Shown here: one piece after another, positions 10,001 to 17,500 of the stretch
Layout of the letters: each line of letters starts with the position of its first letter
How positions within the stretch are numbered: the stretch's first letter is position 1
From: Bacteroidales bacterium
Lineage (GTDB): Bacteria; Bacteroidota; Bacteroidia; Bacteroidales; Azobacteroidaceae
Assembly (NCBI GenBank): GCA_020860885.1
Contig: JAJBTS010000223.1
Span: 1 to 19,399 of the forward strand
Length of the DNA stretch: 19,399 nucleotides
Direction: 5' to 3'
The notes under the pieces: model-generated
The model's database searches: none
Told to the model about the DNA's origin: nothing
The model's input: the letters and a program-made list of their open reading frames with translations, nothing else
Translations under genes and position numbers: made by a program

Positions 10001-10896
10001 TCTTTGAAATAATAAACTTTAAAGGTTTCCCCATCTTCATTTGTGATTTCTTTGTCATCTACATCTGTAATGGTTCCTATCCTTTGCGGGTATATATGTG
10101 CAAAAGCAGCGTCTTCGAAATGTTCTATAATACCGAACTGTGCCGCTGTCTCCAGGTCTATAGATGTAGGTCTTTTGCCGTTGACCGCAGGCAATTGCAA
10201 CCTGCTGAATCCGTATTTGCTGCGGTCTATGTTTCGTGTTCCCCCGATGGGATACAGCCGTGTAAAGAACTTCACATTGTCGTTATCGTTCCTGTTCAGG
10301 TTGACCAATCCTTTTTTGTAACCTAAAGTAATAGCCGGATTCTCCCTTTCGCATTTGCCTACTTTGATGGTCGTACCGTCTACCCACCATTCTGTATCCA
10401 GTTGGTTGGCCAGTTGGGTGAGTGCATCGTAACAGGAAGTACCATTGTATTCCATCACGATATTCTCCCCGTCTGTCACATCACCTCTTTTCCAGGTATC
10501 GGTCGTTTCCTTTATCCTGTTGACGTTTTCCACGATCATTGCGAGATGTTCGGAAAGTTTTCCTGTCAGAGCGAATACGGGATTGAATTCTTTGTCTACT
10601 GTCTTCAGTACCAATGCTCTTTTGAGTTCCGCTTCAATTCCGTAGAATTTCAGGTCGTAGTTCCATTCCTGGTTCGACTTCATGGCGGGTTCGGGCGTCT
10701 CGATCAGGGTATAGGTATTCCCCAGGAACTCGACGTAATCGTCTACCTCGAAAGTTTCGAAGTAGGGAAGCACGAAAGAGAGTGAGAGCACATGTTCCCC
10801 CATTGCCGCCTGAGTGAGCGTCGAATTGTCTGAAGGAGATATTACTACTCTCTCTTCTTTCTTCTCTGTGTTTTTTTTATATATTGTTAGTTTCAT
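7072..10896 (-). CDS. Phage tail hub / tail-tip structural protein (prophage tail endopeptidase-like N-terminus)
   Basis: This 1274-residue protein begins at ATG 10896 after an A/G-rich leader (aaaaaagagagaaa) and ends in TAA at 7074-7072. Residues 1 to about 470 look like the gp27-type hub fold seen in Prophage_tail/minor structural proteins. A beta-sandwich start (VDDYVEFLGNTYTL) leads to SCYDALTQLANQLDTEWWVD at 154-173 and an RLYPIGGT strand near 213-220. A later strand-rich part follows (RAEFDFFNIRKKATFTELEI). Near 795-930 is a W-rich possible carbohydrate-binding sandwich. A short coil (about 955-990) precedes a fibre-like tail with GSMEAAGAKITGEIHATKGS around 1085-1105. I see no catalytic motif that proves peptidase activity. 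The gene sits between the DUF4376-like gene and giant B. Tail-hub assignment is from family resemblance; the C-terminal third may vary between phages. GC falls toward the 3' end. Confidence 0.85.
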   Translation of the reverse strand: MKLTIYKKNTEKKEERVVISPSDNSTLTQAAMGEHVLSLSFVLPYFETFEVDDYVEFLGNTYTLIETPEPAMKSNQEWNYDLKFYGIEAELKRALVLKTVDKEFNPVFALTGKLSEHLAMIVENVNRIKETTDTWKRGDVTDGENIVMEYNGTSCYDALTQLANQLDTEWWVDGTTIKVGKCERENPAITLGYKKGLVNLNRNDNDNVKFFTRLYPIGGTRNIDRSKYGFSRLQLPAVNGKRPTSIDLETAAQFGIIEHFEDAAFAHIYPQRIGTITDVDDKEITNEDGETFKVYYFKDSGLNFNPKDYEIAGLTKHIVFQEAKELSGYDFEVNYEEGIFEIINQYDKGLPQLPGGNLVPKVGDKYILYNISMPDSYYVEAEKKFEEAVKEYLEDNTIDKAVYQGETDYIDIQNRQLDIKIGQKVKLSIPRGNTKNEEIRESRVTAITRNVNTPSKMTLTFSDVIAKGKMESMQQEIEKTMSFAKSNTLPDVVKSWETSPASDYNLYSSLKSVREFLSKNHRDTAQEEITFKKGIKLGKFDYGPLGTGGAILMDDNGNFRAEFDFFNIRKKATFTELEIKELKHIGGELIISPASMVCDRVEEVKILLNGRQEIVHRCYFNMTGPDGEKIMNQFQLNDQARCQTFNVENQGAESRYYWRLVVGTGENYIDLSGTTCDYNSDIPLPGDKIVQLGNRTDQDRQNAQILSAYGDDAPSFKQYTGINNFSLEDRCLTAFTSKGNWMRANYTLPDGGDVQSKVEMLEGYIHSEVSSIKKDFIGYDSYLHNSYFNDNLTGWETKGKVLLYTMGKKWVWINDNLFSDKKTYVGIIKDGNRTVLYIKDNFLKQYYKHFETHPLFEEEEREDKEGNKTTLFAPKIFNIGFNYKCIREGKLNIAFSDVTHKEEFHDFETIEVKDHPVAVTGEEEGYQQFSCSGYWNGQGDFNLSFDGEIYIYNLRLTENKLEYAEQKFSTKIEQTDKKINLLADLKQVMPNGDIKYLEGSITQSADSYEIKYTDTTNEEVNKASALRITSGGLCFVTYENGTPNQTDPLVTQTNIENGTIKIKAENIDFQGNIEANKFFKIHKDGSMEAAGAKITGEIHATKGSIGNWIIDNNISNDTVMLTNEGSIINRDLWALNKDGSGHLAKQNVTWDTDGNFRIKGILTTPFKISNSLGAILSDEPNLIMNVDKAFADDVGHYWNCYGEIKYDGSVIRVYNIGTWLAVRPHQGDGPAIPTRFVGIHQNTFQLNTGDYLEMTACVDPLNTSRVMWIITHHF

Positions 10897-10919
10897 TTTC
10901 TCTCTTTTTTATCATCTAC

Positions 10920-10947
10920 CAGTAAACAGTTATCAGTTATCAGTGAT
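10920..10947 (+). repeat. Left heptamer array, 4 units (CAGTNAN, plus orientation)
   Basis: Four head-to-tail 7-bp units read on the plus strand: CAGTAAA, CAGTTAT, CAGTTAT, CAGTGAT. They end 23 bases upstream of the hub start codon on the transcribed (minus) side, so in the mRNA they appear as ATCACTG ATAACTG ATAACTG TTTACTG just before the hub leader. Confidence 0.9.
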
Positions 10948-11001
10948 ATTCATCCTTGTCCCTAGTTACTACTCTTTCCCGCGATTGCTGGTTCACTGTT
11001 A

Positions 11002-11020
11002 CCATAGGCGTTGCCCACGG
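11002..11020 (-). other. 8-bp RNA hairpin with AAC loop, stable on the transcribed strand
   Basis: Read on the minus strand the sequence is CCGTGGGC-AAC-GCCTATGG. As RNA all eight positions pair, two of them as G-U wobbles. Read on the plus strand the same positions give two A-C mismatches. The stem is therefore strand-specific and matches the direction of transcription. No T-run follows. Confidence 0.65.
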
Positions 11021-11030
11021 CTGTTGCTAT

Positions 11031-11045
11031 AAGGTCTTCGACCTT
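11031..11045 (-). other. 6-bp perfect hairpin with GAA loop
   Basis: Minus-strand reading is AAGGTC-GAA-GACCTT: six perfect pairs around a GAA triloop. It lies three bases outside the heptamer array and ten bases from the 11002-11020 hairpin. No U-tract follows, so it is not an obvious terminator. Confidence 0.65.
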
Positions 11046-11047
11046 TA

Positions 11048-11117
11048 ATTACCGCTCACTGTTCACTGTTCACTGCTTACTGTTCACTGTTCACTGATAA
11101 CTGGTGACTGTTAACTG
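11048..11117 (-). repeat. Right heptamer array, 10 units (CAGTGAA consensus, minus orientation)
   Basis: Ten consecutive 7-bp units read on the minus strand from 11117 down: CAGTTAA, CAGTCAC, CAGTTAT, CAGTGAA, CAGTGAA, CAGTAAG, CAGTGAA, CAGTGAA, CAGTGAG, CGGTAAT. The first four base positions (CAGT) are invariant except in the last unit. The array begins inside the DUF4376-like coding sequence and supplies its TGA stop. It resembles the short tandem heptamer repeats described in some bacterial genomes; unit number could change by slippage. Confidence 0.92.
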
Positions 11118-11567
11118 TTTCGCCTTCCATCCTTCTTGCAGAACCTTGTTTATATGGGTTATTGCCTGTGTATAAAAATCAGTCAGTTCGTCGAGGGTTT
11201 CAAAGGTTTGATAGACAGGCTCTTCGTTTGTACCCAGTTTGAAAGTGACGGGTAGGGTAGCGCCATTGGTCTGGAAAGCCAGATCGAAAGCCGCTTTGAA
11301 ATTGAACTGGTTTTCGGAGGAAAGCCATACGGGAATCCCTCTCCATACGAATCCGGAAAGGATTTTGTTTTTAATCTCCCGGTTGTGCCAGGAGATGATC
11401 ACTTCTTTTATTTCACCCGCTTCGGGCTTATGGTCGAAATCGTGTTCGAGCCAGGACGCCGTATCGCTTCCTGTTTCCCGGATATCCCATCTTACTCTCC
11501 AGATCTGTTTGACCGGATTCAGGCACTCCATAGGTGCTATATTCTTACTTCCTTCTGTCCTGTTCAT
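11091..11567 (-). CDS. DUF4376-like tail accessory protein
   Basis: A 158-residue protein whose ATG (11567) lies two bases after the TAA of giant A, so the two are probably translationally coupled. The N-terminal half is strand-rich with many Trp (W at 23, 27, 42 and 60). Around residues 74-84 is the segment RGIPVWLSSEN, followed by an alpha-helical stretch (FNFKAAFDLAF), a PVTFKLG strand and a C-terminal helix (ETLDELTDFYTQAITHINK). This order resembles the DUF4376 family found beside phage tail fibres; I recall the family but could not align it. The last eight residues (QLTVTSYQ) and the TGA stop are encoded by the heptamer repeat, so the native C-terminus was probably different. A role in fibre folding or attachment is inferred only from its place between a fibre and the hub. 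Confidence 0.85.
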   Translation of the reverse strand: MNRTEGSKNIAPMECLNPVKQIWRVRWDIRETGSDTASWLEHDFDHKPEAGEIKEVIISWHNREIKNKILSGFVWRGIPVWLSSENQFNFKAAFDLAFQTNGATLPVTFKLGTNEEPVYQTFETLDELTDFYTQAITHINKVLQEGWKAKQLTVTSYQ

Positions 11568-11569
11568 GA

Positions 11570-14500
11570 TTATAATGATTTATATTGTGTTAAACTTTCT
11601 GCTTTTTTGATCGTTCCACGAAATGCAAGGCGGGTTCCACGGTAAGTATTAAAGGATGTAGGGGTAACATAACTAATATTTAATGGATTACCAGATTCTC
11701 TATGCATATAATAGATATTGTAGGTAGCGTTGTATAGATTCGACTGAGGAGAACAGTAATAGGTTGAGTTAGATCCAGAAATAGAACCGGATGTTCTTAT
11801 TATATCCATATTTTCTCCAAAACGCATAAAATACGACCATACATAGCTGTTGTTGTGACGATACAACTGAATGGTACGCTTGGTTCCATCGTACCCCTCT
11901 ATGGATAAAGTATAATCGACCTTATATTTGTTCAGGTAAGAGTTACCGATGATTAGATGCCAGATCGAAAAAAACATATTTTCATATCCCAAATCATTGG
12001 TACCTCCAATGTTTTTGTCGTTGTAGTACGAACCTGTATTGTTGATGGGATGCGTATCATTCATTCCAATGCCTGCTGAATAACCGGTACTGCCATTCAG
12101 CGTATATCCAACGCATTCTCTAAAGTTTCTGTTGCCATATTTAGCTATATGTAAATTGTACAGTTCCGTATACATCAACAAATCCATCATCTGAAAACCA
12201 TTGCCTTTGTTTCCAATATACGTCTGGTAGTCCTGTGGTGGTAAATTATTTGTAGGAGAAGTCTTTGTGAAAACCGATTTAATGATGTCGTTCTTTATGG
12301 TCACTGGTGGAACCCCGCATAAATAATTTCCGAACCGGCACCAATCCGATATAATTTCCGGATCGTTGGAAGTATAGAGGTAAATATCATCGGTGAAATC
12401 ATTATTCGCCAATGTAATATAGGCCCGGGTTACTCCTTCCGGTATTTCGGTAAATAGAAAATGATTGTTTATATCATAAGGATCACTTTGTAAAGAATAG
12501 GGGTCCAGATTATCCGTCATTTTCAAAAGATTCTTCCGTGCAATTATATTTTTATTATCGTCCGTGAATAATAAACCGTAAGCTCCCGAGCGAACCATGG
12601 GAAAGCGTATCATTTTGTATTCCGAAATATTTTCTACTACGATATAATAATATCCGGTTAACGGAGCCTTGGCTTCTTCTACGGTGGCAAAGTCTTCCGA
12701 AATACGGAGTGCGTAACCGGTTTGGGGCCTAAAAGAGGTAAATTCTATTTTTATCCTATCACCTGTTAAAGGAGGCTTTTTATCGCTTGCGGAATAGTAA
12801 GCCAACTGACGGCCGCCGAGATAGTCGTTGACTCCTTTTCCATACCAATTAGGTTCATAAATAAATACCTCTCCTTCATCGCCTGTTAAGAGATCTGCGG
12901 GAGTAGCGTAATAGGTATCTTCCGCATCGGCGTAATAGTTGGAGTTTTCATCGTGCAGCGGGAAATAGGTGCATTCTCCTTTTCCGGTTTTCTTAGCCAA
13001 CACCCTGTGCCGCATATTCAAAATATCGAGTATATGCCCTGATGGCTGATAGGTGGAACCATACAGATAACCCGTCTTGTTTTCCAGATTGGTAACATTG
13101 GCAGGATCGGAGACATGGATATCGTACTGGATGCAGGTCCAGTCCGGGCGGGTAATTTCCAGTCCTTCAAAATAGTCGGAAATAACCTGTAAGAATTCTT
13201 TACTGATGTATTTATTGATATGATATTTACCCTTCAGCACTGGTTTATCCTGTATGGCTCCGTTGTCATTGATTCCTTTGAGGCCCTTGTTCATAATATC
13301 CGTCAACAGGTTTCCGTCTCCTTCTCCGTTAATGTCTGTTATTCTTAGAACCGAAAGGCTGTTGTCCTGAATCTTTAAGACATCTTCCACAAGTTTTAAG
13401 GAATCCACTCCGGGAGTGTTTTCAATATGGATCCGGTTGATGTTTTTCTTATTTTCCAACAGCAAGCCTTCATCCGTCAAGCGGCTCAGGTTCTTTAATT
13501 CCAGGACTTGCAAAGAAGCCGGAAGAGTGATTTCTTTAATCAGGCTTCCTAATGCGAAAGAAACACTGGTTAAGAGGGTATCCGCCGCGACAAATTTTTC
13601 CAGCTTCTTATTCGTGGATAAATCCATGCCGGTAAAGGAGATAGATTTCATACCTGTGACATCCAGTTCCCGGAGTGTATAACATCCGTTGACACTGATA
13701 TCGGATATACTGGTATTGATTTTCCCGCGGGAGTTCTTAAAGTTTATTTTTTCTACTACTTTACAGTTGGTAAAATTGATGGCGTTGCGTATGCAATCCG
13801 AGATATCGCCCAGGTCGATTTCTCTCATGCGTGAAGCACCGAAAAAGCGCAAGGGGCTGCTTACCGATAAATCGTCGTGGATATGGAAAGTAACCGTACT
13901 GCCTTCACCCTCCGCCAATATTTTCAATTCTTCTGCTGTCTGGTTGCTGTCGTTGTAGCCGAAGAAGAACCTTTCGGAAGCTGTGACCCTGATATTTCTG
14001 TTGTCCGTCGAGAAGTTATTGATCATATAAGTCAGGAACATATCCGCTTTGTATTCACCGATAGCATATTGAGAGTCCAGCAAGGCGAAATGGTTGATAA
14101 CTGTGAAAGTGCGCTGTGCTGTCCGGTTGCCTTGTAAGAGTTCCAATACAGCCGTATCGGATTCTTTATTGGGTAAGATATACTTGTATTCCGAATCCTT
14201 GTTGTATACGGTTTCGCACCAGTTACCCGCTTGTTGGGTATTCAGTATATCCAGAACATAATTATTAGACATATTGCTTCTGAACAATTCGGCAGCTGCA
14301 GATAATTCTTTCTGCATTCCTTCCCGCACCAGTGACCAGAGTATGGAATCGTGTCCGGCGAAGGCGTATTGCTGCAACTCTTCGTCGAACGTTTCTTCCG
14401 TGATGGTATAGTCGTAGCGAAGCTTACCGTCGTTCCTGGAGCCGAGAATGGTATCTCCGTCGTAAGGTAAGAAATACCAGTGGGTTCTGTCCCAGGTAGC

Positions 14501-17500
14501 AAGCATCATATTCTTAGCGCGTTGGTCTACAGCCATGTAATAATCGGTATACAGATACCAGAAGCACAGGTTGGTCGTATTGAAATATTCCGGTGCTTCG
14601 TTCCGGAATTTATCCGGGTTGTTCCTGCATTCCCATATCCATTCCCACAAGCGAATGATGGCAGTTTTTTGTCCCTGATTGGCATCCGCCCAAACCACAT
14701 CCGCCGGGTAACGGAATTCCAGAGCCCCGTCGAACTGTTCTTCGAAGACCGTTTCGGCATTTTCCCCGTTGATACGGAAAAGGTTCAGAGGGTTGGTATT
14801 TTCCAGGAATTCCAGGCAGATACAAGGATTCTCCTGACCGTTGAGGGTAGCTTCATCGTTAAAACCATCAATTCCTTCAAAGCCGTAAATGATATCGCTT
14901 CCGGATTTTTCGTTATTGAAATTGTATTTGCCTATGTATTCTATATCCTGCTCGGTGCCTTCCGCTTTCTGGTTTACCCACATATCGCAGGGGAACCCGT
15001 CGACGGAAACGCGTACGTCGTATACTCCGTTATAAGCTATCTGTGGAGGAGTCAGGGAATTGGCGCGTTTCCATACTTCCCCCAATATTCGGGCTGTCCC
15101 TGTATTTCCTACGCCGGAGCTGTCGGAATAGTCGGCTTTCATACAGAAAATATCTATCGGGCGGGCATTGGGTTTGAAAGAATATTTGAAATCAGGTACT
15201 ATTACCCCGTTCACTTCCAGTCTGCAACCTTCGTATTTAGATTCCCTGTTAAAATACAGCCTCCAGTTTTTACGGGGATAATTGACCGAAGAAGTTCCCT
15301 GTATACGCATACCGACCTGGAAGGCTACGAAATCATATTCTTTTCCGAAAGCAGAATAATAATACAGGTCTACCGGAACTTCTTTTTTCTTGTCGTTTAC
15401 CAACACCAGCTGGCTGATGTCTCCCACCACCCGCATCACGGATTTGCCTTGCGCACGTATTTTATCGATGTCGACCGCACCTTCGTCGTTCAGAATATCG
15501 TTGTTGTTGACCAGCAGGATCATATCTTCCGCTTTGGGGCGGTCTATGATAAAGTTCTGAAGGCATTCGTTATCTGTGAGGGCACGGTTGTAGATACGTA
15601 TGGCACGTATATCCACATCACAGGCCTCGGATAAAATCCTGATGGTGGAAGGGTCGGAAGCATGGCGCAGGCTGTCGGAAGAGGAGTATTTGACAATACC
15701 GCATCTTATTCCGTTCACATACAGATGGATGTATCTGTCTTGTTGTTTGTTTTCGATTACGAAAGCCACTTTCAGGGGCATGGGTGCAAACAAAGTATAT
15801 ACCGACGCTCCTTCGTTGGTTGTTAAAGAAGCTCTCTCTGTGGTAAGCTGAAATCCTACGCCGTTGTTCATACAATCGATCACTACGCCGCCGCGGTCGA
15901 TAACATTGTCGCAGGTAAGTTCCATCTCGTAGGAGGCACCTGTTGCTGTGGCATCGGCAGCGAAAGGTTTGAAATCGATGTCTATGGCAGCGCCGTTGGT
16001 GAGGCGGAGCACGTCGCCCATCCATCCGTTGCTGTTCCAGTCGAAGCCGTTAAATTGAGTTTTCGTTTCTTCGTATTCCCAGCTGGCAGGGTTCTCTTCG
16101 CTGTTGCTTCTTCCGGCAGCTAGGAGGCGGAGGGCCAGGTCTGTATGTACTTCTTCGATATCGATATCGGAAGGATTTACCTCTATAAAAAGAGGATATT
16201 CTGTTTTTTCACATACCAGTTTCATCTGTATTTCCCCTTCTTCCGGGAAGCGGTTGGTGTATACCTGTGTGGTACGGGCTACGCTGATGGTCTGGCTTTT
16301 GACACCATCGCGGTAAATCGCTACATAGGTAGGATTTTTAGTTGAATCGTAAGCTACGAACTCAAATTCCAGGCTTTCGTACTGCTTAACGTCCATGCGG
16401 GGCAGCAGGTGCTGGTCTTTATCGAATATCCTTCCGTCCGGGAAAGTTATTTTGCTTCCTATGAATTGTACTTCTTCATTTCCTTTTATAAGAATATCGA
16501 AATACACACTTTCCGAATGGATGGTCAGGTCTTCTGCTGCTTCCAGTTCAGCTACCATCTGTACGGTATGCCTTCCGTTTCCGAGGTTAGCTAAAGATAG
16601 GGTAAAAGACCCGTTGGTTTGTCCGCTGCGGGTAACCGAGCGGTTGTCTTCCTGTACTCCATCGACAAACAGGGTAACAACCTTATTGCCTGTTCCGGTA
16701 ACCGAGAAAGGAACGGTAAGAGTATCTTCCGGATGATAACCGGATATATAGTTTGCCAGGCTGTAAGAGGAGGAAAAAGATAAGTTTAGTACCCGTACCA
16801 GTTTATAAGCTTGTTTTCTTTGAGTATTTCCTGTGGTAGGGTCAGTGGTTTCTACTTTTACATAGATATCCGTACTTCCTAATGTCAGGTATTTGGATAT
16901 ATCGAGGGTATAATTGCCTTTTGAAATATCCTGTACCGTTTGTGAATACACCAGTGTACTTCCTTTTTTGAGGGTTATCTCTACGGAAGCTTTTTGTCCG
17001 GTACTGACGCCTGCTTCTTCTCCTGTGGTATATTGATGGTCATAAGAATAACTTAATAAGACAGAGTCGCCTTCTTTGATCGTTTCTTTGTCGACCGAAG
17101 CGTTCAGGATAATTCTGGTAGCCGCCACTTCCGAGCTTCCACTTCCGGATCCTGCTGGAATTTCAAATTCCGTAATAGCGGCTCCGCTTTTGTTGGTGAG
17201 CGATACTTTCACCGTATTGTTTTCTTCATCGACTTCTACTTCACTCCCGAACAGGGTACTGGTTTCCAATTCCGTTAATTTGGCAGTAACCGTTTTGTTC
17301 TGTATGGCGTTAGTGGATTCCGGATCGAGGGTTTCATCCACTTCGGGAATTTCCAGATTGATGTTTACATTCCCCTGGGCATCGGGACTAATCTTTTCAT
17401 TTGCATTGATGGAGAAGGTTTTTACGGTACCCCGGCCTCCGGATTCCACCCATGCGGAAGGTAACAGGAAAGAAGAAAGATCCGTTCCTGCAAACTGATA

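Larger units (their letters stand above)
10897..11090. other. Intergenic region holding most of a heptamer-ended repeat element
   Basis: No gene fits in these 194 bases; the longest minus-strand frame runs between stops without a plausible start. The content is unlike the compact spacers elsewhere here (2, 4 and 48 bp): it carries heptamer arrays at both ends in opposite orientation, two hairpins and a GC-richer centre. The 3' edge provides the purine-rich leader of the hub gene. I see no T-run after either hairpin, so it does not look like an intrinsic terminator. Confidence 0.7.
10920..11117 (-). repeat. 198-bp element with imperfect terminal inverted repeats made of CAGTNAN heptamers
   Basis: The outer 28 bases on each side (10920-10947 on the plus strand, 11090-11117 on the minus strand) are four CAGTNAN heptamers each and match at 24 of 28 positions in inverted orientation. 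A 13-bp core, CAGTTATCAGTGA, is exact: 10934-10946 on plus, 11103-11091 on minus. Between them lie six more heptamers and two hairpins. The layout resembles a small non-autonomous intergenic element or a structured repetitive element. I see no transposase and no target-site duplication I can defend. It overlaps the last codons of the DUF4376-like gene. That it is a dispersed genomic repeat is inference and needs a genome-wide search. Confidence 0.65.

Noticed and set aside
7072..10896. Active tail endopeptidase or lysin
   Set aside because: The N-terminal hub resembles proteins named prophage endopeptidase tail, but I could not point to catalytic residues, so only a structural call is made.
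11002..11045. Intrinsic terminator between the DUF4376-like and hub genes
   Set aside because: The hairpins are real but neither is followed by a T-run in the direction of transcription, so termination there is not supported.
10950..11050. Small gene inside the spacer
   Set aside because: The longest minus-strand reading frame (VEDLIATAVGNAYGN...) lacks a plausible start codon and is better explained by the repeat structure.
10934..11103. Invertible switch using the 13-bp inverted repeat
   Set aside because: Inverting the enclosed segment would leave the DUF4376 stop and the hub start unchanged, no promoter is visible inside, and no recombinase is in the window.
14480..15634. 384-codon open frame on the plus strand
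   Set aside because: It lies wholly antisense to the CotH-like region of giant A, its translation is low in recognisable structure and rich in Phe/Val/Ile as expected from the complement of the coding strand, and no ribosome site or partner gene supports it.
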